A stretch of DNA of 64,000 nucleotides from contig OY757011.1 of NCBI GenBank assembly GCA_963580285.1, forward strand, positions 2,260,501-2,324,500. Reading direction: 5' to 3'. Shown in pieces: positions 32,323-43,121 of this stretch. The first letter of the stretch is position 1, and the number at the start of each line of letters is the position of its first letter. The position numbers and the translations under genes were made by a program. Origin of the DNA: Lucinisca nassula. Its lineage: Eukaryota > Mollusca > Bivalvia > Lucinida > Lucinidae. The notes beneath the pieces are model-generated. The model did not search any database. It worked only from the letters and a program-made list of their open reading frames with translations, and was not told where the DNA came from.

Positions 32323-32465
32323 GATGGGTTCTTATATTTTGATACAGTAGGTACATGTACGCAGGTAGATTTTAGTCTTCGCTGAGAGCACATTGCCGAA
32401 GACACAGTTTCGCTTGTCGTGGCACAAAAAAAAATGTTATCTATTTCGATATATCACCCATGTGA

Positions 32466-32752
32466 CATTACGCAAACACGCCTGTATAATTTTGAACTCC
32501 TTAAACCCCACTTTTTTATATAGTAAAACTAGGGTTTACAGGGTAAGCCTTATTTTTCTTATTTCTGCTTTAAAATATAGATTGTGGCTACTTGTGGCTA
32601 CCAACGAGTACCCACAATCTATATTTTGAGCAGAAATAAGACAAATATCACAATCTTTCATCTAAAAATTTTAGTGTTTTTTTTTTTTGTTGTTGTTGTT
32701 TTTTTCAGCGGTAAAATTTACAATGTATTTGTATAGGCATGTTTTCGTAATG
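32466..32752 (+). mobile_element. MITE-B
   Basis: CATTACGCAAACACGCC to ATAGGCATGTTTTCGTAATG. The central palindrome is shortened (GTGGCTACTTGTGG.. / CCAACGAGTACCCAC). A poly-T and TTG tract sits in the right half. Confidence 0.82.
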
Positions 32753-32789
32753 ATAAATTGGCGTCTGTCATGTCTTCAGAACTAGCCCT

Positions 32790-33005
32790 TTTCAGCTAAA
32801 AATATGTGGCATTTATCGTATTTCTAGTCCAACCATAGATTGTGGGTGTTGGTTAGAACCGCCTCAGTGAGGCGGTTCTAACGAGCACCCACAATATATG
32901 TCTTGGAGCAAAAGTCGAAAATATACCGTATATCCCTGCAAACCCCAGTTTCTCTATATATAGAGGGGTTTAGAGGGGTTTCTTTAGATGTATTTGTTAA
33001 CTGAT
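32790..33005 (-). repeat. Diverged MITE-A-like element
   Basis: Keeps GTTAGAACCGCCTCAGTGAG / GCGGTTCTAACGAGCACCC, GTCTTGGAGCA and CCCCAGTTTCTCTATAT. The ends differ from typical MITE-A. Confidence 0.65.
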
Positions 33006-33193
33006 GGAATTTCATATAAGGTGGCGTACTATAGTTTTTTTCCACAATCTGTTAAAATAAACATGCCATACTAATTGATGCGTTGTTTTTAAGCTTTCAG
33101 CTCTTAACATTTTCAATACCCTGTAGAGGATAATCAATCCTGACAGTACCTTACTTTTTAAAGATTGTCTGGCAACTGAAAGGCAGCTTTACG

Positions 33194-33421
33194 CATCACG
33201 AAAACAAGCCTATATAATTTTGACCCCCTAGAACCCCACTTTTATACAGTAAAACTGGGGTTTTCGGGGGCATACCTTATTTTTCTTATTTCTGCTCTAA
33301 AATATAGATTGTGGGTACTCGTTAGAACCGCCTCGATGATATCACAATTTTTCATCATAAAATTTTCATTTTTTCGGCGATAAAGGTGGCAATGTATTTG
33401 TATAGGCGTGTTTGCGTAATG
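33194..33421 (+). mobile_element. MITE-B lacking right palindrome arm
   Basis: CATCACGAAAACAAGCC to TAGGCGTGTTTGCGTAATG. The sequence jumps from GAACCGCCTCGATGA to TATCACAATTTTTC, deleting one arm. Confidence 0.82.
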
Positions 33422-33433
33422 AGTTAAATAAGT

Positions 33434-33640
33434 ACAGTAAAATTTCTTAAGACCACCTTTGGGGCTGTTCAAAAGTGGTCTTAAAGACCACTTTTGAACA
33501 GTCCCAAAGGTGGTTTCTGAATAGAAGACACTGGGTGTAGAAATCACAAATAAAGAATAACTGATACCCTCTCAATAAGCTTTTAAAAGCAGATATAGTC
33601 TTAATTTTATGTGGTCTTAATAGCGGGTTTTTAATGTACT
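33434..33640. mobile_element. TIR element with CAGTAAAATT ends
   Basis: Left TACAGTAAAATTTCTTAAG plus ACCACC; right GGTCTTAATAGCGGG. Inside is a palindrome (33452-33514; GACCACCTTTGGGGCTGTTC and complement). A relative at 58810-58980 has ends GCAGTGAAATTC and GGAATTTTACTGC with the same GACCACC motif. Confidence 0.7.
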
Positions 33641-33749
33641 TTTTTTTCATTCTTTTTTATTATGCACAATGTTCAGAGCTGAGAGCAACATTCACAACTG
33701 GCACAAAGAGGAGGTATAAAAGCCTACAAATAGACATCCGTGTGCTAAA

Positions 33750-34165
33750 ATGGCGTCTTTCATATTTCTAGAACTAGCTTTTTTTCAAATGAAAATTTGT
33801 TTGTTTTGTTTGATTTGAGGTTTAACGTCCCCGTCAACACTGTAAAGGTCATTTTGGAGACGTTGCTTCCAATTTTGTGGGACTTTTACCCGACATTGAG
33901 ATGAAATGACATCTCAAGCCCTGTCGCCCAATGAAAGATATTTTTTTATATAAATAGCCCAAATATAGATTGTGGGCACTTGTTAGAACCACCTCAGTGA
34001 GAGGGTTCTAACGAGTCTCCACAATCTACTTTTTGAGCACACTAAGGCCAAAAATGTATACCCCTATAAACCCCAATTTGGGGCACAATAAGGACAACAT
34101 GTATAGCCCTTTAAACCTCAAATTTCGCCATATGAAGTGGGGCTACAAGGTGGTCAGTTACATGG
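33750..34165 (-). repeat. Diverged MITE-A-like with SINE-C insertion
   Basis: CATATTTCTAGAACTAGC, GTTAGAACCACCTCAGTGAG / GGGTTCTAACGAG, CCCCTATAAACCCC and GAAGTGGGGCTACAAGG. A 5'-truncated SINE-C (33797-33931, minus) lies in the left part. Confidence 0.65.
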
Positions 34166-34319
34166 TTGTAAATCTGATGATGTTACAAGATCACACTAAT
34201 GTTTCAAGCTATCTCTTGCAATGAAAGTGGTTACAATACACAAACCAATAAAACATAGACCTCTGCCGCAAACAAATATGTTCTATTAAAGGTTTAATCT
34301 TTGAAACATTCCAAAAAGG

Positions 34320-34510
34320 AATTCTCTTAGAAACATGGAATTCCGGGCCAGACTAGCGAGTTTCGGTCAACTAGACCTCATCAGTGACCCTCAAATATTT
34401 TCAAAAACCAAAATGGAATATATAATGTCAAAGGACCAGAAAATATACTGAACATTGTGATGAAGGGCAGAGAGACATAAGACGGCCGCCACACACTCCT
34501 TTAACACCAG
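34320..34510. repeat. Interspersed repeat shared with 15763 and 63100
   Basis: GCCAGACTAGCGAGTTTCGG, CTCATCAGTGACCCTCA, GAAGGGCAG and GGCCGCCACACA match the inverted sequence at ~63140-63300 and in part 15770-15890. Function and class unknown. Confidence 0.55.
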
Positions 34511-34529
34511 CTGAAGTGCAGTAAGGGTT

Positions 34530-34681
34530 ACTTTTTTATTTGAGTTCAACGCCCCGTCAACACTGTATTTTCGAGACGTTGCTTCCAATTTTGTGGAACT
34601 TTTAAACGACGTTAAGATGAAATGACATCTCAAGCCGTGTTGCCCAATGAGACCAATAGCGTTTATAAACATGGATGGGCT
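34530..34681 (-). repeat. SINE-C fragment
   Basis: TTTGAGTTCAACGCCCCG to GTTTATAAACATGGATGGG, 5'-truncated. It ends exactly where the next direct duplication begins (TTGAAACGAAAT). Confidence 0.7.
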
Positions 34682-35490
34682 TGAAACGAAATATATTTCG
34701 AGTTGATAAATGTCGTATTTCGGATGAAGAAAAGTTCGAGTTTGTAATTATAAAACTTCAAAATGTTGTTCTCTAGAGACCTTATGACGTAAATACGTCA
34801 ATCCATTCCAGTCTGCATTTGAAAGTATTAGCCAGTAAAAAGCAATAAATGCATGAACACGTGCTAAAGAAAGTTAAAATATTAATAAACCAAAATTGAA
34901 TGCAGTCAGGCTTATGTTGCACTTAGCCAGAAATGCCTAGCGTTCATAATAGAATACTTGCAACCTGTGTTGACCAAGATCACGAAAGCACGCCTATATA
35001 ATTTTGACTCCATTGAACCCCACTTTTATATAGTAAAACTGGGGTTTCCGGGGGTATACCTGATTCTTCTTATTTCTGCTCTAAAATATAGATTGTGGGT
35101 ACTCATTAGAACCGCCTCGATGAGGCGGTTCTAACGAGTGCCCACAATCTATATTTTGAGCAAAAATAAGAAAAATATCGCAAATTCCATCATAAAATTT
35201 TCATTTTTACGGCGATAAAGGTGGCAATGTATTTGAATAGGCGTGTTTGCGTAATGAAGACCAGACGTGGAATCTGTCTGGTTCTACTTTATTCTTTACA
35301 AGTAGAGCTAATGCAATTTGACACAAGACTGGTAACCTCTGTTATTAGCATTGCACTAAATACTGGGAGGTGCCGGGTTTTATCACTTTCGTACCGAGCT
35401 TTTAGTTGTGTTCTAACTACCAGACTTGCTTCCATTGGATATATAGCCAATGTTTTGTTTCAATGTGAGAAAATGATGGGTATAAGGGAC
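34682..35490. repeat. Direct duplication ~0.8 kb, copy 1
   Basis: Collinear with 35880-36665: TGAAACGAAAT.TATTTCGAG, CATTCCAGTCTGCATTTG, a MITE-B copy at the same place (34978-35256 and 36177-36430), GAAGACCAGACGTGG and GTGAGAAAATGA.GGGTAT. High similarity by eye. Confidence 0.9.
34978..35256 (+). mobile_element. MITE-B, full length
   Basis: GATCACGAAAGCACGCC to TAGGCGTGTTTGCGTAATG with perfect central palindrome. The paralogous copy 36177-36430 has lost most of the left arm (ATAGATGAGGCGGTTC). Confidence 0.9.
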
Positions 35491-35879
35491 TAAAATGATG
35501 CCTCCAGCTGACCTGTCTCATAGGCTACGTCGGTCGGTGTGTGCTCGGAGGGGGATGTGCTGTGTTTGCCGGGTCTTGTCCATCATCCGTTTCGGTTTCA
35601 AAACTTTGGGGTTGAGACACACTGATGAAGATTAAATATCAGAAAGGCCTCTGTGTCACTAAATCAGGTATAGTTACGCCTTAATTGCAACAACTGGGTC
35701 GATATCTCTGCTGGTGGATGATTCGTTCGTCCCCGAGGGTATCATCAGGTCAGTATCAGTTCCTTAGTGCTGAGGTTGATACTGCGGTGTTGGTTTATAA
35801 GCATGGATGGTCCAACTCGCCATGAGGGTGTTATGTAAACTAAGATATGGTTAATTTGGCAATCCTAGCTGAAGGCCCG
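35491..35879. other. Spacer between duplicates, retroelement-like tail
   Basis: No coding region. Contains a sequence resembling a hammerhead core (35616-35657) and CGTCCCCGAGGGTATCATC. 35790-35825 is a SINE-C scrap. Possibly the end of an unrecognised retroelement. Confidence 0.45.
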
Positions 35880-36665
35880 TTGAAACGAAATTTATTTCGA
35901 GTTGATAAATGTCGTATTTCGGATGAAGAAAAGTTCGAGTTTGTAATTATAAAACTTCAAAATGTAGTTCTCTAGAGACCTTATGACGTAAACACGTCAA
36001 TCCATTCCAGTCTGCATTTGAAAGTATTAGCCAGCAAAAAGCAATAAATGCATGAACAAGTGCTAAAGAAAGTTAAAATATTAATAAACCAAAATTGAAT
36101 GCAGTCAGGCTTATGTTGCACTTAGCCAGACATGCCTAGCGTTCATAATGGAATACTTGCAACCTGTGTTGACCAACATCACGAAAACACGCCTATATAA
36201 TTTTGACTCCCTTGAACCCCACTTTTATATAGTAAAACTGGGGTTTCCGGGGGTATACCTTATTTTTCTTATTTAGTGCTCTAAAATATAGATGAGGCGG
36301 TTCTAACGAGTGCCCACAATCTATATTTTGAGCAGAAATAAGAAAAAATATCGCAATTTTTCATCATTAAATTTTCATTTTTACGGCGATAAAGGTGGCA
36401 ATGTATTTGAATAGGCGTGTTTGCGTAATGAAGACCAGACGTGGAATCTGTCTGGCTCTACTTTATTCTTTACAAGTAGAGCTAATGCAATTTGACACAA
36501 GACTGGTAACCTCTATTGGTAGCATTGCACTAAATACTGGGAGGTACCGGGTTTTATCACTTTTGGACCGAGCTTGAGGTTGCGTTCTCAATACCAGACA
36601 TGCTTCCATTGGATATATAGCCCATATTTTATTTCAATGTGAGAAAATGATAGGTATACTGAACT
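35880..36665. repeat. Direct duplication ~0.8 kb, copy 2
   Basis: Second copy of 34682-35490, starting TGAAACGAAATTTATTTCG. It includes MITE-B 36177-36430 with a deleted left palindrome arm. Confidence 0.9.
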
Positions 36666-36689
36666 AAATGATGTATGTTTTATAAACCA

Positions 36690-37690
36690 GTGCTTCAGCT
36701 GAAGTGCACGACCCGCCGGATGCCTTTAGCTTTATGAGTGTTACCATATATGGGTATGGCGGCCATTTTGGTCATGTGACCTGGACCTGAAACAGTTCTC
36801 CCAATAAATGCGCCTTATCGTAAGGAGCAAAAATATATCTTATACTTTAGTACTGTATCCTGAATCGTTTGCAGGATAAAATGCATTCTCACTTTTCCAA
36901 TACAAAAGCATATGTGTCAAAGTTTGACCTAGGCACAAAGAAGGTCAAGGTCAACCCAGGGTCACCATTTTAGCAATTTATGATGGGCCTACGTCCCAGA
37001 TGCTATTTATCAAGTTTCGTGGAAATCTGCCCAGTGGTTCTGGAGAAGACTATTTTTGAAGGGTTTTTACCATATATGGCTTGGCGGCCATTTGGGTAAG
37101 TGACCTGGACCACATGAGCAAATTTTGGTTTCCCCAATCCCATAGAGGCTCCATATGAAATTTGACTTCAATCGACCCAACAGTTTCCGAGGAGAAGCAG
37201 TTAGAAAATTTTCACATTTTTCGTCTCGGCGAGGCTATACTAAATGGAATGTAATATTTCGCAAGTTCATTGGTTAGATCTCATTGATATCTATCAGTAT
37301 GCCAAAAATTGTTAAAATATTCCAAGCGGTTAAGTCACTATCACCAATTTTCACAAACGGGTTACGGACGGACAGACAGACTCACCATATATGGCCCCAT
37401 GAGCAAATTTTGGTTTCCCCCATCCCATAGAGGCTCCATATGAAATTTGACTTAAATCGGCCCAACGGTTTCCGAGGAGAAGCAGTTCGAAAATTTTCAC
37501 TTTTTTCGCCTCGGTGAGGCTATACTAAATGGAATGTAATATTTCGCAAGATTATTGGTTAGATCTCATTGATATCTATCAGTATGCCAAAAATTGTTTA
37601 AATATTCCAAGCGGTTAAGTCACTATCACCAAGGTTACGGACGGACAGACAGACGGACAGCTCAAAGAAATTGTTGCTGCTTTTATATGG
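36690..37690. repeat. Module element T1, copy 1
   Basis: Starts GCTTCAGCTGAAGTGCACGA then CCCGCCGGATG. Inside are two ~300 bp modules (CCATATGAAATTTGACTT, CGAGGAGAAGCAGTT, TTTCGCCTCGG.GAGGC, ACGGACGGACAGACAGAC). The right end differs from copy 2 (TTTTATATGGTCACCGCTCC). Non-coding. Confidence 0.8.
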
Positions 37691-38178
37691 TCACCGCTCC
37701 TTTAAAAATGTTGTTTTGTAGTTATAGAAGGTAAACAAACATGGTTGACTGTAACTTGAAAAGGAGCAGTTCAACATGTGGATTTTTCTCATTAACTTGT
37801 TGGGGTACGATAGCGCTATAAACAAGTAAGGTTTGAAAATGTTTTTATGTGTAATTTTTGTGGGTGCAGGTAAAAGGTTACTGTTGTCGCCTATGGAAAT
37901 TATTTAGTGGTAAGCTCCCTGACACCATAAGTCCACACCCGACTGAATGCATATATTTATTTTCGCCGTTTTCCGAAGAGGTCGATATTGTTATTCAATT
38001 CAAGGAGGTCGGCAAATGGGACGCATTTTACGAGACGTTAACGAACACCGATATAAGGCGATAACATTGACTAATTTATTCTTTCCATAGAGGTCATTCT
38101 CATGTCAAATTGCACCAGCTATACATGAATAGAAAATTACTTAAAATCTGACAGCCACAAAAAACTGTTAACGGTTCC
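37691..38178. other. Unassigned interval
   Basis: One 68-codon plus-strand ORF (37858-38064) shows no family match, and its start overlaps a repeat also seen at 9838 (CCTATGG..AT.ATTTAG.GG). Not called. Confidence 0.4.
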
Positions 38179-38179
38179 T

Positions 38180-38218
<39 letters not shown>

Positions 38219-38234
38219 TTTGTTTATTATTTAT
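38179..38234 (+). repeat. (TTTA)n microsatellite
   Basis: About thirteen TTTA units, left of a MITE-A. Confidence 0.93.
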
Positions 38235-38244
38235 AAAACACGCC

Positions 38245-38512
38245 CATTACGATAATACACCCGTGCCATATAGTGTATTTTTTCACATATCCAAAATGGC
38301 TACTTTTCTGGTGAAAATCCGTGATTTATTTCTTATTTATACTGCAAACATAGGTTGTGGGTGTTCGTTAAAACCGACTAATTGAGTAGGTTCTAACGAG
38401 TACCCACAACCTATGTCTTGGAGCAGAAATAAGATAAATAATAAAAACCCCGTTTTCTCTATGCAAAGTGGGGTTTAGATGCTGTTCATTTCACGGATTT
38501 GATAGCGTGATG
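38245..38512 (-). mobile_element. MITE-A
   Basis: CATTACGATAATACACCCG to GATTTGATAGCGTGATG. The central arms are slightly mismatched (AAAACCGACTAATTGAGTAGG). Confidence 0.85.
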
Positions 38513-38705
38513 CGTGTGACACAGTGAATTCTCCAAACCAGACATTTTATATGATCAAATATCTTGTTGTGTATCAAACATAGATTGAAGTTGCATGATC
38601 TGTTCACTATTATCACTTATCGTATTTTACCTTTTTTTACTTTTAATAACCTCATAATTCTACATACCTTTTGACCATTAACCGATTGACGCTTATGACC
38701 CACAA

Positions 38706-39007
38706 TAAGCCCCCGCCCATAGGGGCTTGAAGAAATATATGGGCTTCATGATGCTTCCGCGTAGAGCTGAATCCGGCCCGCACACTAGTACTGGTAAACC
38801 GCTTAGAGGATCTAAGCCTGTCCAGGAACCGCGGTGCGAGGCGGGACGTCCATGCTAATAAACATTATTGGTTTCATTGGGCGACATGGCTTGAAATGTA
38901 ATTTCATCTCAATGTCGGGTAAAAGTCCCACAAAATTGGAAGCAACGTCTCCAAAATGACCTTTACAGTGTCGACGGGGACATTAAACCTCAAATCAAAC
39001 AAACAAA
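38706..39007 (+). mobile_element. SINE-C, full length with TSD
   Basis: Starts TAAGCCCCCGCCCATAGGGG and ends CAAATCAAACAAACAAA. Flanked by GACCCACAA (38697-38705 and 39008-39016). The host is another SINE tail, whose intact form reads TTATGACCCACAAAGAGGG at 28427. Confidence 0.93.
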
Positions 39008-39177
39008 GACCCACAAAGGGTTGACGAGTCGCTAACGTCTGGCGAAGCCATCTCATCAGGATCTACATTGCTTTTAATAGTAAAACTAGGGTTTACAAGG
39101 ATATATATTTTTTTTCTTTTTTTATTTCTGCTGAAAGACATATTTATATACAATTATGCATTCTAGTAACCTAACCA

Positions 39178-40267
39178 GTGCTTCAGCTGAAGTGCACGAC
39201 CCGCCGGATGCTTTAAGCTTTATGAGTGTTACCATATATGGGTATGGTGGCCATTTTGGTCATGTTACCTGGACCTAAAACGGTTCCCCCAATAAATGCG
39301 CCTTATCGTAAGGAGCAAAATATCTTATAATTTAGTACTGTATTCTGAATCGTTTGCAGGATAAAATGCATTCCCACTTTTCCAATACAAAAGCATATGT
39401 GTCAAAGTTTGACCTAGGCACTAAGAAGGTCAAGGTCAACCCAGGGTCACTATTTTAGCAATTTATGATGGGCCTACGTCCCAGATGCTATTTATCAAGT
39501 TTCGTGGAAATCTGCCCAGTGGTTCTGGAGAAGACTATTTTTGAAGGGTTTTTACCATATTTGGCTAGGCGGCCATTTTGGTCATGTGACCTGGACCCCA
39601 TGAGCAAATTTTGGTTTCCCCCATCCCATAGAGGCTCCATATGAAATTTGACTTCAATCGGCCCAACGGTTCCGAGGAGAAGCAGTTCGAAAATTTTCAC
39701 ATTTTTCGCCTCGGCGAGGCTATATACTAAACGGAATGTTATATTTTTCAAATTCATTAGTTAGATCTCATTGATATCTATCAGTATGCCAAAATTGTTT
39801 AAATATTCCAAGCGGTGAAGTCACTATCACCAATTTTCACAAACAGGTTAGGGACGGACAGACAGACAGACCATATATGGCTTGGCGGCCATTTTGGTCA
39901 TGTGATCTGGACCCCATGAGCAAATTTTTGTTTCCCCCATCCCATAGAGGCTCCATATGAAATTTGACTTAAATCGGCCCAACGGTTTCCGAGGAGAAGC
40001 AGTTCGAAAATTTTCACATTTTTCGCCTCGTCGAGGCTATACTAAATGGAATGTAATATTTCGCAAGTTCTTTGGTTAGATCTCATTGATATCTATCAGT
40101 ATGCCAAAATTGTTTAAATATTCCAAGCGGTTAAGTCACTATCACCAATTTTCACAAACGGGTTACGGACGGACAGATTGACAGACTGACAGAATGACAC
40201 GGTGATTTTAGGGCACTCTTAGAAAATCAACCGACTTCAGACGGTCGCTTTTTCTGCGGGTCGTGCA
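39178..40267. mobile_element. Module element T1, copy 2, with TIRs
   Basis: 12 bp inverted ends TGCACGACCCGC (39193-39204) and GCGGGTCGTGCA (40256-40267). Interior: an AAGGTCAAGGTCAACCCAGG stretch, then two ~300 bp modules ending in ACGGACGGACAGA tracts. A solitary right end (TGCGGGTCGTGCAAT) occurs at 55196. No transposase. Confidence 0.75.
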
Positions 40268-40532
40268 ATAAAGGGGGTCGAATAACTGCACGCTGTAATC
40301 GGTAGTGACCTATAATACCTTCTACTGACCTATACTACGTCTTTGTGGCGCGGTGACGTCAGAAACTTTGCACTCGTTGACGTCACGTTATACTACTTGT
40401 GCGCGCAATGGCACTGAATGTCATTTAACATGCCACACTGTCTGCTGTTTTTTTTTTTTTTTTTTTTTTGCTTAAATTTCCTAAATTTTTGCAAAATCCA
40501 CTGATTGTTTTGAATTGTGGCATAAACTAAAT

Positions 40533-40646
40533 ACATGGATAATGTCTTTAATAATAAAATATAATTGGTTCGCCCCGACAATTTTATATAAAATTGTCTA
40601 AGGCTCACCGATTATATTTTATTATTAAAGGCACTATCCATGTATT
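40533..40646. repeat. Long palindrome
   Basis: Arms ATACATGGATA.TGTCTTTAA, TAATAAAATATAATTGG and GACAATTTTATATAAAATTGTC centre, with complements. A poly-T run precedes it at 40449-40469. Confidence 0.8.
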
Positions 40647-40649
40647 AAT

Positions 40650-40821
40650 TATATTGTTATCGTTAGAATCGCATCGTCGATGCAGTTCTAACATGTACCA
40701 ACAATCAATTTTTAGAGCAGAAATAAGAAAAATATCACATATTTATATCTGAAATTTTCCATTTTCTTTTTTTTTTTTTTTTATAAATTGTCAATATTTG
40801 AATACGCCTATTTTCGTAATG
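40650..40821 (+). repeat. MITE-B right half
   Basis: CGTTAGAATCGCATCGTCGA / GCAGTTCTAACA, GAGCAGAAATAAG and CCTATTTTCGTAATGA. The left end is missing. Confidence 0.7.
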
Positions 40822-40876
40822 ACACAGAAAATGATGATTACTTTCAAACATTCTAATACTTGAGTTAGTGTGTTCA

Positions 40877-41063
40877 ACAGCTAAGGTCATACGGAGACAG
40901 GAAATCGGTTTAAAGACTCATCCTAAAGTCTGGAGAAGCCCGGGATCGAACCCACGACCCCTGGTTTATGAGGCGAGTAGCTTATCCACTGATTGATTTG
41001 GTTTTATGGCAAAACGGCGCTGGAAGCACATTGGGGCTTATCCACTGTACCACGAAGGCTTCT
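40877..41063 (-). mobile_element. tRNA-Val-like SINE split by a 44 bp insertion
   Basis: Minus strand: head GAAGCCTTCGTGGTACAGTG ... GGTTCGATCCCGGGCTTCTC and the usual tail. Interrupted at 40992-41035 by a fragment ending ATTGATTTGGTTTTATGG, flanked by GCTTATCCACTG (40980-40991 and 41036-41047). Confidence 0.88.
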
Positions 41064-41471
41064 CTTATACTTGAAATCGGCATGTCAAAAAGTAGGGAAT
41101 GGAAGATTTGGTGTGTCATAAAACAACTTATCATACATTTAGTATAAAATACTTAGTTTTTGAATATGCGATACGAACGTGACACCAATGCACGTATCAC
41201 GCTTGCACGTGCTGCCATATCGCATGGGCTTTATCATACCCCAAAAATCCATATCACAACCCTTTATCGCACCCCTAAGCCTTTATCATACCTCTGACGT
41301 CACCCTATTCGGAACACGCGGCGTTCTTCCTTTTGCGGCAATTCGCATTTGTTGTACTGGACGCCATTTGCAATTTGCAATATTTTCGTCTGTTCGAACT
41401 GTTTGGCCAAAAAAAAAAAAAAAACATGGCACGGCGCAGCGAATACGAGAGGAAAATGGGCGAAAGAATGA
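41064..41471. other. Unassigned interval
   Basis: Contains TATCGCATGGGCTTTATC and GACGTCACC stretches and an A-run at 41409-41424. No gene. Confidence 0.45.
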
Positions 41472-41811
41472 AGCGTGATAGCTCAGTGGTTAGTGCACTT
41501 GCCTCTGATGCTAGAGGTCCCGGGTTCGATCCCCGGCAGCGGCGATAAAATTTCGGTGTCCGAACACGCTCCATTGGCATCATTTGCAGGGATGAATGTC
41601 ATTAAGTGCACCGTCCTTCGGATCGGGACGTTAACTGGAGGCCCCCTGTGCAGGGAGAACCATCCCCTGTGCAGGTTAAAGATCCCTACCGTAATTACAT
41701 GATTACTGTGTAGGCTTTCATCCTGCAAAACTGGAGTGTATGTAATATACACCTGCGGTAATGGTCAAATGTGACCGACGCAGTATCAGAAGATAGATAG
41801 ATAGATAGATG
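41472..41811 (+). mobile_element. SINE-F, tRNA-headed, (GATA)n tail
   Basis: Head CGTGATAGCTCAGTGGTTAG and GGTCCCGGGTTCGATCCCCG (41472-41544; A- and B-box regions), then CACCGTCCTTCGGATCGGG, TGCAGGTTAAAGATCCC and a tail of ~5 GATA units. The body resembles a widespread invertebrate SINE central domain (from memory). Confidence 0.88.
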
Positions 41812-41898
41812 CAGGGGATTGCTGACAGACTTTTATCTGTCAAATCTCAAGGATCTCTTACATTACATAGCTGGACCGAAGATAATGAGATTCTCATT

Positions 41899-42124
41899 GT
41901 GGAGCGCTGTGGTGCAGTGGTAAAGTATCGGCCTCGGGATCGAGAGGTACCGGGTTCGAATCCCACGAGCGGCAAGTGTTGTTTCCTTGAGCAAGAGACT
42001 TTATCCACATTGCTTAGTACTGGTTCTACCCAGGAAAAGATGGCCACATGGAAGATTAGTACTAGTTTACTAAATGTGTTACCCTCTATAAATAAAGTCG
42101 ATTATTATTATTATTATTATTATT
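41899..42124 (+). mobile_element. V-SINE, tRNA-headed, (ATT)n tail
   Basis: tRNA-like head GTGGTGCAGTGGTAAAG and GGTTCGAATCCCACG (41899-41974), then the V-type conserved segment CCTTGAGCAAGAGACTTTAT and CCACATTGC, a short body, and a tail of ~8 ATT. Typical architecture of the V-SINE superfamily. Confidence 0.9.
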
Positions 42125-42197
42125 GTAACTTTGGTATAAGGCAGATGCAATAAATACAATTTATTTTGAACACTTTTTTTTAAAAGTGAAATGTATG

Positions 42198-42352
42198 ATA
42201 AATAGATTATGATATGGCATTTTTCATATCATACCCCACATCAGCCCTCGACCCATATCAGCCCTCGGGCCTGCGGCCCTCGGGCTGATATGGGAGTCTC
42301 GGGGCTGATATGGGGTATGATATGAAAAGTGCCATATGATAATCTCTATTTA
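42198..42352. repeat. Long perfect-type hairpin
   Basis: Arms TATGGCATTTTTCATATC, ATACCCCACATCAGCCC, ATATCAGCCCTCGGGC and complements around CTGCGGC. A related half is at 53955-53995. Confidence 0.88.
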
Positions 42353-42572
42353 TGAACTAGATTAGGTAGTTTCTCAGTGTCGTTTACGTAATCATCTGAT
42401 TGGACTGATAAGACTTCCGATCATAAATATGTTTGCAACTCAAGGCGGTAAATCAAATGGGGAACTGAAAGCACGCGCCGACACTGGTGGCTTAAATACT
42501 TTAAATGCTAGACGCAACCGTCTAAATCCCAGTTCAGGAACATGTTCCAGCCTACTCTCCGACTACCAGTAC

Positions 42573-42931
42573 TGTTAGTGGTTAGCAAGACCATCATGAA
42601 AGTGCTAGAAATTGGACAGCATCACGTAAACAAGTCCGTGAAATAAACACCCCCTTAAACCCCACTTTATATAGAGAAAACTGGGGTTTACGGGGGTAAA
42701 CATTATTTTTCTTATTTCTGCTCAAAGACATAGGTTGTTGGTACTCGTTAGAACCGCTTCAATGAGGCGGTTCTAACGAGCATCCACAACCTATGTTAGC
42801 AATGTGAATAAGAAAGGAATTACGGATTTTCGTCAGAAAAGTAGCAATTTTGGAGGTAAGAAAATGCACTATGTCGCTTTGGTGTGTTAGTGGTTACCAA
42901 AACGATCCTGAAAGTGCTAGAAATTGGACAG
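42573..42931 (+). mobile_element. MITE-A flanked by 46-47 bp direct repeats
   Basis: MITE-A body at 42620-42889 (CATCACGTAAACAAGTCC to GGTGTGTTA, right tip truncated). The host stretch GTTAGTGGTTA.CAA to TGCTAGAAATTGGACAG occurs on both sides (42573-42619 and 42886-42931), far longer than a normal target duplication. Confidence 0.88.
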
Positions 42932-43121
42932 ACATTCTTCGAAATCTCCTTAAGTGTTCAACATTTGTATGGTTGATCTCCGTATTGTTTCACGCCAAAC
43001 AAATTATCGACAGCCAACTCCCCAAGGCTTTATGCACGAGAAGAAACTTTAGAAATCTTTCTTTGTTTCTTGTCATTTATTGAATGTTCAGCAATATTTT
43101 ATTTTCTGTAATGTTACACAT

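Noticed and set aside
37858..38064. 68-codon ORF as a host exon
   Set aside because: Its 5' part overlaps a repeat also seen near 9838, and no good splice sites frame the rest.
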